Origin: Daucus carota subsp. sativus
Lineage: Eukaryota; Streptophyta; Magnoliopsida; Apiales; Apiaceae
Length of the DNA: 64,000 nucleotides
Assembly: GCF_001625215.2 (NCBI RefSeq)
Contig: NC_030385.2
Location: 42,433,598-42,497,597, forward strand
Direction: 5' to 3'
Position numbers and translations under genes: made by a program
Shown: piece by piece, positions 34,984-45,600 of the stretch
Layout of the letters: every line of letters begins with the position of its first letter
Numbering within the stretch: the stretch's first letter is position 1
Notes under the pieces: generated by a model
Database searches by the model: none
Seen by the model: the letters and a program-made list of their open reading frames with translations, nothing else
What the model was told of the DNA's origin: nothing

Positions 34984-35653
34984 TATTTATTTGGTTCAGG
35001 ATTGTTTGCATAAATTCGGCCAGCATAATTTATTCAATATTTTATATTTGTTTTGAAAATTCATTTGATTATACTGTATTACTTAAAATAAATTGTTATC
35101 TATGAATGCAATATTTATTAAAATCTGTAAAAAGAAGCCCAGACATCAGACTTTATAGACGAAAATACGAAATATCAGAATAATGATTAATCATAGATTA
35201 ATTTAATTTCGATTTTATGTTAAGAGACAGTATTACTTTTCATTATTAAATTATTATTATTTTCAAAAAGTCCAACAAATTAAAGCTATTTTTTAGAGAA
35301 TATAAATTATAAAATGAACATGTTGGAACACGTGGACATGAAATATTAGACTCACTTTTTATTAAGTTATCTGATACAAAATTAAACATATTTCACAATT
35401 AAAACGGGGAGAACTCGATTTGTATAATTGTATTATCTTAATTTTCTTACATATTCATTTGATTTGATAACGGTCGAGTTAATTATATAACAAAATTCTG
35501 TTTTGAAAGTCGATAATCAATCATAATTAATCACCGATTAATCCCTATTTCGTAACTCACCGAACTAATTAAATATTCGATTATTCAATTAATCATCCGA
35601 TTAATCTCTTATTAATTTTCGATTAATCATTGTTTCATGAATTAACCGATTAA

Positions 35654-36756
35654 GAGGGGTGTATACGATTGAGATTTTAATAGATTGTTTTTAGTCTATG
35701 AATTTTATTGGATTGTATGTCATTTTGATTTTGTGCGGATTGTTGATAAAATGTCGTAGAGTTGATAGGATTTAAGCACAATACTTCAAAATCTCTTTGA
35801 TTTTGATGAGATTCCAAAAAAATCCATCAGCACTTGAATATCATCAGATTTTGATGGATTTTAAACAATCCCAATTGAATACCATCGGATTTTAAAACAT
35901 AATTTAAAATCTCAATTGAATACCACCAGATTTTGTAGCATAATTTAAAATCCCAATTGAATACTTTAAGATTTTAACGGATTTCAAACAATCTCAATCG
36001 AATACCCTCGGATTTCATAAATAAAAAAATACTTTAAAATCTCAATTCAATACTGTAACACCCCAGTCCCACATCGAGGAGTGTGGAGACTTTAGTTCAG
36101 TTTATAAGTATAAGTACTACTACTAATTGCACCAACAAATCATGATCTTTTAGGGGGCTGTGGTGGGCCTGTGGATTACCCAAGGTGTTGCAATTGGGCC
36201 AGTTTATTTCGGCTTATTTTCGGATTCGGAATTCGGGACTTGACCCGATTTTCGGAAAAGACTCGGGATTTGACCTGGGTTGTTTCATATGGTATCAGAG
36301 CCAGGTTCCCGAAAGCTTGATTCGTCAAGTTGTCGGAGGTGGGGACACGAAGGCTGGTGGTATTATCCCGCAATAGACAGAGATCCGGAGGCGGGGACAC
36401 AAAGCCAGCCGGTATTATCCCACAATGGCTAGAGAGGTTCGATCTGGGCCTATGGGCTATGGGCTATCCGTTCGGCCTGACGAGGACGTCAGGAATTTAA
36501 GTGGGGGAGTTTGTAACACCCCAGTCCCACATCGAGGAGTGTGGAGACTTTAGTTCAGTTTATAAGCATGAGTACTACTACTAATTGCACCAACAAATCA
36601 TGATCTTTTGGGGGCCTGTGGTGGCCTGTGGATTACCCAAGTTATTGCAATTGGGCCAGTTTATTTCGACTTATTTTCGGATTCGGAATTCGGGACTTGA
36701 CCCGATTTTCGGAAAAGACTCGGGATTTGACCCGGGTTGTTTCAAATACACCCCTG
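35654..36756. mobile_element. Tourist-like MITE interrupted by a TRIM element
   Basis: The left end GAGGGGTGTATACGATTGAG and the right end (complement GGGGTGTATTGAATTGAG, read across the inserted TRIM) are inverted repeats of about 25 bp, flanked by TAA at 35651-35653 and 36757-36759. The interior has several copies of CTCAATTGAATACCACC-like units. Without the insert it is about 407 bp. TAA duplications fit PIF/Harbinger. Confidence 0.7.
36054..36744 (+). mobile_element. TRIM: terminal-repeat retrotransposon in miniature, both LTRs present
   Basis: Two direct repeats of about 234 bp (36054-36287 and 36512-36744), each beginning TGTAACACCCCAGTCCCACA and ending TTCA, enclose about 224 bp. Just inside the left repeat is TGGTATCAGAGCC, the primer-binding site for initiator Met-tRNA; just before the right repeat is a polypurine tract AAGTGGGGGAG. 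The 5-bp duplication AATAC flanks it at 36049-36053 and 36745-36749. There is no protein-coding part, as is normal for TRIMs, so it depends on other elements for movement. By hand count the two LTRs differ at about 4 percent of sites, suggesting insertion within the last few million years at usual plant rates. It sits near the right end of a Tourist-like MITE. Confidence 0.95.
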
Positions 36757-37069
36757 TAACTGGCTGTAAGTCCCGTTCTCATTTTTACCGTAACAAAATA
36801 ATAAATCGATTACCAAGATTATAAATTCTTTATCCTGTATTTATTCGATCATTCTAATCATGATTTCATTTCTGAACCATATAAACCCGTCGGCCATACA
36901 GGTCGGGTCATCCCTGGGAATACGTATATAATCGGATCATAAGTTTGGGGTATTTCAAAATCGCTCTTACAAGCTCCCCCAATGTTCGAAACCTAGGGTT
37001 TCATTCAAGTGTAAGTCATTTCCCATCTCTCTCCAATTAAACTATACATACATATCTTTGTATCTATCA

Positions 37070-38248
37070 ATGTCAGATTACATACCTCAGGAGCTCTTAC
37101 ATGAAATCCTCATTAAATTACCTGTCGAATCTCTTGTTCGTTTCACTATTGTTTGCAAATCTTGGTACTCTATAATCACTGATCCACAATTCGTTAATTT
37201 ACAATGCAATTATGCTAATTTGAACGAGAATAAGAAACCCCTTTTGGTTAGATTTTATGATAGGGTTGTGAAAGAAGAGAATTATACCATTCGTTGCGAT
37301 GATGAGACATTTTCGGAGGAATTTACGAGGGTCGAGTTTCCATTTAAGAGCCCACTTGGGTATTTTAGGATTGTTGGGATTTGTAATGGGTTAGTGTGTT
37401 TGTCGGATGATTTGTTTGGGGATACGGAGAGGGTGATTTTGTGGAACCCAGCGGTTAGAAAGTCGGTTGATATAGAAATGCCTGTTAGGCCGAAGTATCC
37501 ACATATGTTTGTTCTTGGTTTTGGGAATTGTCCTGTGACGAATGATCACAAAGTGGTGAGAGTTGTTTATCTTAAAGATTCGTCGCTAAATTTTACGGTG
37601 CCTCCTGAAGTTCAGGTTTACTCTTTAAGTACTGGTTCTTGGAGGGATGTTAATGCTGGAGCTCCTCTGAGTTATATGGTTGAATATACTTGGTCCCAGG
37701 TTTTTGTTTCTGGCTGTGTTCATTGGCTTGCGTATCGTAAGCAAGGGGAAAGTGGTTCTCGTAATTTGTTAGTTTCATTTCATATGGGAGATGAAGTGTT
37801 TGGTGAGGTGATGCTACCAGATTCATTGGCTAATGATATTGTGTATGACATGTCTGTTAGCATATGCGGGGATTCTCTTGCTGCACTTAAATACAATAAG
37901 GAAATTGGACAAGAGTCATGTGTTGTATGGGTGATGAGAGAGTATGGAGTTTCTGAGTCATGGACTAAGTTATACACTATTCGTGTGCCAGAGACGTTGA
38001 CAAGAACGATAGGCTTTAGGAAGGACGGTGAAGTTGTATTATCATTATGTAATAATGAGCTAGTTTCTTATGATCCGGTAACTGGTCAGATAAAGGGCCT
38101 AGGTATCACTGGAAATATACGGTCGTTTTTTGTTGGTAATTACGTGGAAAGCCTAGTTTTGCTGAAAGGACAAAGTAGCCTCAGAGAAGGTATCCCAAAC
38201 CTTTTTGCTGCTGGTGCAACAGAAAATGCTGTTATAGCAGAGCAATAA
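37070..38248 (+). CDS. F-box protein with F-box-associated (FBA type 1) domain
   Basis: Probable substrate receptor of an SCF (SKP1-CUL1-F-box) ubiquitin ligase, in the large CPR30/CPR1-like plant clade. Single exon, 392 residues; the ATG at 37070 opens MSDYIPQELL, and upstream in frame only a TTG extends it. Seen: F-box at about residues 3-43 with IPQELLHEILIKLPVES and RFTIVCKSWYSIITDPQFV; FBA domain from about 95 with GICNGLVCLSD, ILWNPAVRKSVDI, LGFGNCPVTNDHKVVRVVY, VQVYSLSTGSWRDV and VSGCVHWLAYR; then a weakly conserved C-terminal part with SYDPVTGQIKGLGI. The target protein cannot be predicted. The family is large and fast-evolving, so no gene symbol is given. Confidence 0.93.
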   Translation: MSDYIPQELLHEILIKLPVESLVRFTIVCKSWYSIITDPQFVNLQCNYANLNENKKPLLVRFYDRVVKEENYTIRCDDETFSEEFTRVEFPFKSPLGYFRIVGICNGLVCLSDDLFGDTERVILWNPAVRKSVDIEMPVRPKYPHMFVLGFGNCPVTNDHKVVRVVYLKDSSLNFTVPPEVQVYSLSTGSWRDVNAGAPLSYMVEYTWSQVFVSGCVHWLAYRKQGESGSRNLLVSFHMGDEVFGEVMLPDSLANDIVYDMSVSICGDSLAALKYNKEIGQESCVVWVMREYGVSESWTKLYTIRVPETLTRTIGFRKDGEVVLSLCNNELVSYDPVTGQIKGLGITGNIRSFFVGNYVESLVLLKGQSSLREGIPNLFAAGATENAVIAEQ

Positions 38249-39565
38249 TAATTTTGGAAGATAATGCTGAGAAGACAAAGTAGGCAAGGTAGATCACTTC
38301 TTGTGTGCATAATACTGATATTGTAATGATTTATGTTTCTACCCTGCGTGTTTGTCCCCCACCCCAATTGAAGGCCAATATAATTTCTATGCCATAATAT
38401 TGTCATGTTAAAATTACAATGAGAATGCAAAAAGCCTGACTTTGTTACTTCTTTTCTCTTTTGAATACCGCTCTCATACTATTTACCATGGCAACTTTCT
38501 CAGGGTTGCTTTAAATGTATTCAGGTCTTTGAAATATTTTTCATTTGCATGTATACATACATCAATAACACAGACAAAATAACGTGTCTTGGGCGAAAAG
38601 AAATTTCTATTTTCTTACTAGTCTCATCTTATGTTGTTGTGTCATAGACTCATAGTTCTCCTAATGGGATTGATTCTGGCACAGGTTCAATAAATGGAAA
38701 TCTCGGTATTCAAGTCTGATGGAGTTTCGACGGGAAGGCTAATGGGCAACAAATTGATAGAGGCATAGAGCCTCTCTTCTCCTTTTACTTGTAGTGCAAC
38801 TATTATCTCATCAGTCATTTTATTCATTTTGATTTTCCGACTTGTTTCTTTAGCAGCATAACAGTTCTATGTAATGGCGTAAAATTGTACTGATATAAAT
38901 TTTTTTATATGGGAAACTCATAATCTTTTAAGCTCCTGCTAGTATAGCTTGTGGTTCATGTTGAATTTTGGCTTGTCGATATCTACATATAGTTTGCAAA
39001 TAGTTTGCAAGCAGTATTATGCGATGGAAAAAATTGATGTGTTGATATGAAACCATAGTTTTGGAATAAAAAAAATATTTACAGGCAGCAAGTAGTTAAT
39101 TATTATTAAATTTTTTTCAGAAAATAACTTGCTTATTACGAATCTGAGGTGTTATTAATTATTATTGTTATTTTCAGAATTTTTTTTTCACTTATCATGA
39201 ATTTGAAATTTTATACGATTAGGCCAATGTTTTTAAAGCATATATGTCATCAATCAAATTTGTCCTTCCGATTCTTCTTCCGTCCCAAATCGAGTGCTCT
39301 GTTTACATGCATTTTGATGTATTCAGAAAAATATCTATAAATAATATCTTTTGATTTCTCTGCTTCATATAAACATATAACCCTCATAATATTTTTATTG
39401 AATGCATTAAAATATGCAAAAAAAAAAAAGAATATTTTTATAATTTATTAAAATGTGTGCAAAAGAATTGTTAAACTCATTTTAAGACCAAGAGTAGTTT
39501 AAAAACAGAAAATTCTGACAGAAATCCCGCTAAACGGGCACATAATCCAAACATTGTGCAAGAAA
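38249..39565. other. spacer between the F-box and PPR genes
   Basis: Left part is the F-box 3' untranslated region and flank. The remainder is AT-rich and without recognised features. The frame at 39149-39340 is unlikely to be a gene. Confidence 0.5.
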
Positions 39566-40852
39566 ATGAGCTCCTACTCATCAAACTATCTACGCCTACT
39601 ATCACTTACAAAGCTCTTAACATCTCACGTCAACAATGCTCGTCACGACCAAGCCCTTTCTCTCTTCCACCACATTCACTCCACTCTCTCTCTCGACCCC
39701 TTTGTCTTCCCCCTTGCTCTTAAGTCCTGCGCCGCCATTAATCGCCCTCTTCTCGCCACTTCCATTCATTCCCACCTCATCAAAACCTCCCACATCACAA
39801 ATAACCCTTACATTGCGTGTGCCCTTATCGATATGTATGGCAAATGTGTGTCTATCGCGTCTGCACGCCAAGTGTTTGATGAAATGCCTGAGAGAAATGT
39901 GGTTATGTGGAATGCTATGATTTCGATATATGTGCATTGTAGTGATCAGGTGGGAAAAGGGTTGGAGTTGTTTGAGGTTATGGATGTTTTGCCTAATCAG
40001 TCCACGTTTAATTCGATTATAGCGGGGTTGAGTGAGGTGGAGGATGGGTCGTATAAGGCGATTGAGTTTTATAGACGGATGAGGGCGTTGGGGTTGAAAG
40101 CTAATTTGATTACTGTTCTTGCTTTGATGAATGCTTGTGTGGGGATGGGGGTTTTGAATATGGTTAAGGAGGTTCATGGGTATTCGATAAGGAATGATAT
40201 TGATTGGCATGCGCATTTTAGGAGTGGATTGGTGGAGGCGTATGGGCGGTGTGGGTGTCTTGATAATGCATGTGTTGTGTTTCGGAGTTTGCAAGAGAGG
40301 GATGTGGTTGCATGGAGTAGTTTTATTTCTGCGTATGCGTTTCATGGGGAGGCAAGAACTGCGCTTAAAATCTTTGAAGAAATGGAAATGGCTAAAGTAA
40401 AGCCTGACGCGATTGCTTTTCTTGGAGTGTTGAAAGCTTGTAGTCATGCTGGATTGCCTGATGAAGCAAGAATGTATTTTGCTCGTATGCATGATGAGTA
40501 TGGTGTTGAACCAAGAAGCGATCACTATGCATGTTTAGTGGATGTTTTGGGTAGATCAGGGAGATTACATGAGGCATACGAAGTCATTAGAGGAATGCCA
40601 GTGAAGGTGACTGCAAAAGCTTGGGGAGCTCTTCTAGCTGGTTGTCGAACTTATGGAGAAGTGGAGCTGGCAGAAATTGCAGGGAGGGCATTGTTTGAGT
40701 TAGAACCTGATAATGCTGCAAATTACGTGATATTGTCCAGAATATATGGAAATGTTGGGCGTCGCGATGAGGCGCAGAAAATTAGAAGAGAAATGGAAAA
40801 AAGAAAATTGAAGGTGGCACCTGGTAGTAGCTGGGTTTTCAATCATGACTGA
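39566..40852 (+). CDS. pentatricopeptide repeat protein, PLS class with E motif
   Basis: RNA-binding organellar protein, probably acting in C-to-U editing or another transcript step. Single exon, 428 residues, starting MSSYSSNYLRLL; an upstream TTG in frame is not preferred. Seen: repeats of about 31-36 residues including NPYIACALIDMYGKCVSI, ARQVFDEMPERNVVMWNAMI, HFRSGLVEAYGRCGCL, ACVVFRSLQERDVVAWSSFI, KIFEEMEMAKVKPDAIAFL, and DHYACLVDVLGRSGRLHEAYEVI. It finishes with an E-type region (AWGALLAGCRTYGEVELAE, FELEPDNAANYVILSRIY, PGSSWV) but no DYW deaminase domain, so editing would need a partner in trans. From memory it matches the Arabidopsis E-class protein At1g03510, which supports conserved gene order with the SCAMP-NAF1-GT14 group. 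A clear presequence is not obvious. Confidence 0.95.
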   Translation: MSSYSSNYLRLLSLTKLLTSHVNNARHDQALSLFHHIHSTLSLDPFVFPLALKSCAAINRPLLATSIHSHLIKTSHITNNPYIACALIDMYGKCVSIASARQVFDEMPERNVVMWNAMISIYVHCSDQVGKGLELFEVMDVLPNQSTFNSIIAGLSEVEDGSYKAIEFYRRMRALGLKANLITVLALMNACVGMGVLNMVKEVHGYSIRNDIDWHAHFRSGLVEAYGRCGCLDNACVVFRSLQERDVVAWSSFISAYAFHGEARTALKIFEEMEMAKVKPDAIAFLGVLKACSHAGLPDEARMYFARMHDEYGVEPRSDHYACLVDVLGRSGRLHEAYEVIRGMPVKVTAKAWGALLAGCRTYGEVELAEIAGRALFELEPDNAANYVILSRIYGNVGRRDEAQKIRREMEKRKLKVAPGSSWVFNHD

Positions 40853-42666
40853 TGCCATATGTGGATTGGGGGAATTGTATGTATATACTATAGCTGGAAT
40901 GATCCTCCTGCTTTAGATTCTCGGTATTGGAATACACTATCCTGTCATCCTGATTCCTGTATCATAAATTTTGAAACATCAGTAAATGAAAACCTTCTCC
41001 TTTGTTCTTTTGTCATTCATATATTTTAGTTGAAAAGTGTGAGGCAAGACCGCAAGAGTATCTCCAACTCTACCTGGTCCTCGGTTAAAATTGGTAAATT
41101 ATATGATAAATAAAAATGATTGAGAACATGTAAGTAATTCTTTACTCGAATCATACATTTTTCTCATCTAAAAAGTTAACTGAAATATTTGTTTAAATTT
41201 GTTGAATTTTCATGAAGATTTCATATCATCCATTATCATAATAAAATAATATATTATATTTATAATAATTTGAAATAATAATAACAAACTATTTTATATA
41301 ACGTTCATCAAATTTTTACGACGCTTTATAGGTTCATCGAATTTTATGTGATACATATTATCACGTATTTATATTGTTCGTTTGTGTTTTTTAACTTAAA
41401 ATATTACTGCTCTTATAATTTTTTACAATTCGTTAATACCATATTAATAAGTAATTAATAATAAAAATATTACATATATGTTTTTCCTTAAAATTTGTTC
41501 ATATTATTTTATAGAACAAAGTTCCATGTAGTCCACATATTTACTGTAGTACCGTAGACCACATATGTTCTACAACTATAGAATGACATAAAAACATTGC
41601 AAATGTGTTATTTTGCAAATCATGTTCTATAAACATCATTATTTTGTTAAAAATTTTGACAATCCTAAACATTCTACAAGTTAAATAGTGAAAAACACAT
41701 TATTCTGCAAAACATGTTAAGTTTGCAGAACATATTTACATATTACAGAACATATGTGTTCTACTTGTCGAACATAAATGATTTTCAATATTTTTCATGA
41801 AATAGTGATATTTATAGAATGTATTTCACAAAATAATAAGTTTCATACATTTTGCAATATTTTTATGTCATTTTCTAGTTGCAGAACATATGTGGTCTAC
41901 GATACTACAGTAAATATGTGGACTACATGGAACTTAACTCTTATTTTATAATATGCTGGGGCAAGAACAGCTAACCACGTTATCTTTATCAATCTTTGCA
42001 GCAAACGACACCCAATCATTCTCAGCTCCAAGTACCTAGCAATGGAAAAATGAGATGCACGAGATGTTAACAAGCCAACAACCAAGGCCACCTCTTGGTC
42101 AGAATAAATAAATGATATTGTGTCATGTGAAATGCTTGTGCTATGATGCTATCACTAAACTATGAATATTTATTGAAATGTTTGTTACATCTCTAAATTA
42201 TTGTACTTACATTTCTTTAACCTTGTAAACACCAAAGATGAGATGACACTATGAGAGGGACTACATTGTTCATAAAACAAACTAAGGTGACTTGCACTAC
42301 ATGGGACATGGCCAATTCTCGGACCTGGGGATCTAATAATGTCATCAGGATTAGTAAATATGATATTTTTTCTAATTTTTTTAATAAATATATTATCAAC
42401 ACATTTTTATTAAAAAAAAAATTTTTAAGTATAATATTTTTACATGATCTAAATTTTAAAAATATATTAAAAAAAAAGTTAGAGGGGAGGAGTATGACTT
42501 TCAATTTTATTCTTCTACCCAGACCCGAAAGAATGGGACAGGGACATCAAATGTTGCCACTTGTTGTGCCACCAACATTACATGCCCATCCAAACAAAAC
42601 AGACTGTAAGTCTGTTCATACCCAAAGCCACTCACACTAATCTTGCAGTCTTGGTTCTGTAAGAAA
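40853..42666. other. spacer between the PPR gene and NDB1
   Basis: PPR 3' flank, AT-rich DNA, a MULE-type fold-back (41514-41940) and the NDB1 promoter and leader. A fragment resembling the GAGCATCTCC MITE end lies near 41052. Frames at 42217-42640 look spurious. Confidence 0.5.
41514..41940. mobile_element. Mutator-like fold-back element with 10-bp target duplication
   Basis: Left end GAACAAAGTTCCATGTAGTC and right end complement GAGTTAAGTTCCATGTAGTC give inverted arms of about 85 bp. The identical 10-mer TTATTTTATA flanks it at 41504-41513 and 41941-41950. The right terminus shares GAGTTAA with the fold-back at 9610-10281 and resembles GGGTTAA at 5994. No coding sequence; 427 bp. Confidence 0.85.
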
Positions 42667-45600
42667 ATGAGGGGTTTCTCTTACTTCATCAAACATTTTC
42701 ATGGCTCCCCTTCTTCTTCCAAGCTCTTGATCCTCCTCTCCATCAGGTCATCATTTTTTGCACCCTTTTGCATTCTTTGCATACCCTTTTAAAATATCTG
42801 TATGTGTGTGTCAATTATGTGGATTTCTAGTGTTTTGTTTCAGTGTCATTATTGGCTTGGTGGTACTTTTTCTTGTGATCTCATGATTTGGACTTTTGAG
42901 GTTGGAACAGTACTGACATTTGTAAAGTTTGTACCTTTTCTATTTTTGGTAATTGAAAGAAGTCACTTTTTATGTTGATGATGTTATGTTGATTGGATCA
43001 TGTTCTTGTGTGACTTATATTGAGACCCACTGTGGAGTTTCAGTTTCTGTTTCTTTTGTTGAATAATGATTAAACTCATGGATGTTTTGCATTGGATTGT
43101 TAGCTGAGTTTAACCATTATTAATCAGGTTCTTACATATTTAGTTGGCAAATTCAATATTAGGACTCGATTTCGCTTCTAATTATATATATTGGAGACTC
43201 TTACATTAACTGTTAATGACAGTAGTATATAAATATTGCTTTACATAACTGCTACAAGTGGCATATCTTAAACTTGGAATGAGAACTTAAGATAGCATTT
43301 TATGTTTCTTTTTCTTTTTGCTAGAAAAATTATATTTCTTTTTATTTGTTCCATCTTCTATATCTGATTTCTTGTTCCCCAGTGTATGCCTGCTAATTTG
43401 ATCATCCATGTTTGTTAAATGTTTCTGAAAGCCATCACATGTTCTTTACTGCAGTGGTGGAGGCCTTGTAGCATATGCAGACTCCCCAGTTGATAGTAGA
43501 AGCAACTACTCAAAATCCACAAATGTTGAACCAAAGAAAAAAAGGATTCTGGTTCTTGGAACTGGGTGGGCAGGTACAAGTTTCCTGAAGGACCTAGATA
43601 TCTCATCATATGACGTTCAGGTGGTTTCACCTCGAAATTATTTTGCATTTACTCCTTTGTTACCGAGTGTGACATGTGGGACAGTTGAGGCACGAAGCAT
43701 TGTAGAGCCTGTCAGGAACATAATAAAAAAGGTAAAAGCTATTGATATTTTGTACACCTTCTTAATTGTGCTAAATAGAATTACATTACATTTAATAGCG
43801 TTGTTTGATATTTATGATTTTTCTGATATATGCAATAGGAAATATCTTTTCCTATCTTAACTTCCTTAGCTGAAATAGTATTTCTTCTCTACATTAACCC
43901 GACAGAGAAATGGAGAGATCAAATACTGGGAAGCTGAATGCCTCAAGATTGATCCAGCAAGCAAGAAAGTTTTCTGCAAAGCAAATCTAGATGAGGCCTT
44001 AGTTGGAAGTAATTATTTTTCGCTGAATTATGACTATTTGGTTATAGCATTAGGAGCACGAGTAAATACTTTTAACACTCCCGGAGTTTTGGAGTTTTGC
44101 CATTTTATCAAGGTAATATATTTCAAGTTGGGAAAATACATGAAACAACCTGGACATCAACAAATATTTCTACTGATAATACAGTAAAGTTCTTAATTAA
44201 ATTCTTACAGAAATTGCACTTGTAATTTCTTAGATTTTCTCCTTTTCTGAAGAAAACTGTGCCATGCGTCGCAGGAGGTTGAAGATGCTCAAAAGATTCG
44301 CATAACTGTAATAGATAGGTTTGAGAAGGCGGTCCTTCCAGATCTGACTGAAGAAGAGCGAAGGATTAACCTCCACTTTGTAATAGTTGGAGGGGGTCCA
44401 ACTGGTTGTGAGTTTGCAGCAGAACTGCATGACTTTATCTACGAAGATCTGGTAAAATTATATCCCAGTGTAAAAGATCTGATAAAAATAACACTGATTC
44501 AGTCTGGAGATCATATCTTAAACACGTAAGGACACAAAGCTTATACTAAATTTTCTGTTGCTACATATTTTTGTTTTTGTTCTCTTTGTTGCTTCTAACA
44601 CAACTGCTTCTTATATAAGTAAATGTTTGGTCTTTATGTATTTATAATTATGCATATAACGTTCTTAACTTCTCTTCATAAATATTTTGGCTGTTCTAGT
44701 TAATACGTTCTTCTAGGAAAATGAACCTTCTGTAGCGAAGAGAGTGACAGAATTGCTGATAAAGGGCTAGAGTTTCTCCTTTATTGAAGTTTTAAATTAC
44801 ATTAAATGAATGAGAAGTTTTATTTTTGTAGCTAATGATTTGGAATTTACCATCCCTATGAGAAGGATTTGTGCAGGAAAAATTGTCTCAGTCTAAGTAG
44901 TTCATGTTGCAACTGCGCATGGAGGGCCAAGTGTTCTAAAGTCTGGATATTATCAACTACTCCCGCTGTTTTTTAATTTATGACGCTTGACTTTTTGCAC
45001 ACATTTCAAAGTGTTTTGACCGTACACTTAATACAATTTTTAATTTTTTATGAATAAAGATATGTAATATATACTATAATTTAGAAAAAGATAATTTTAA
45101 AAATAATTATTTTATACCCGGTTAGGCACTTTGAAATCTGAGCAAAAAGTCAAGCATCATATATTAAATAACCGAAGAAGTATATAAACAACAATAGGTA
45201 AAAACTGTTTGTTGAGGGCAATTACTTTGGAGGAAGGTTACTGTTAGTTGCTCTAGTTTTTAACAAGGATTTGGTCTCAGGCTTATGCAGTACTATCTGT
45301 TAATTATGCCTTGTGGTTGTGGTATATTGGAAAATAGTTTTTTGGCTATATATGAGTGCAGAGTGGTTTGTGGTGCGACGTGCTTCTTTTGTATGACATA
45401 TTAGGTTGCAAGTTGCGACCACAGAGTTACTGATAACATCCCCATTTCTTACATGGATTAGAGCTTATGTACAACTGTGGTCTGTTGCTGAAAAATTGAA
45501 TTCGTAACTTCGGAGTCAGCCAAAGTATCATGTAGGCCAGCAAGGTGAAATAAATAGAAACATATATGTGAAGCAAATTGGTGCTTTTCATTATCTACTA

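Larger units (their letters stand above)
34228..37069. other. spacer between GAUT10 and the F-box gene, filled with elements
   Basis: Holds the GAUT10 promoter on the left (its leader begins just right of 34227), a Stowaway-like MITE (34752-34983), AT-rich DNA with ATTAATC/GATTAAT motifs, the nested MITE plus TRIM (35654-36756) and the F-box promoter. No further gene seen. Confidence 0.55.

Noticed and set aside
39617-40525. 302-codon open frame antisense to the PPR gene
   Set aside because: It is the complement of a strongly supported PPR frame, with His/Ile/Asn-biased composition produced by the antisense codons and no family match.
42217-42640. Overlapping frames on both strands before NDB1
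   Set aside because: Low-complexity Lys/Phe/Ile composition from AT-rich DNA.
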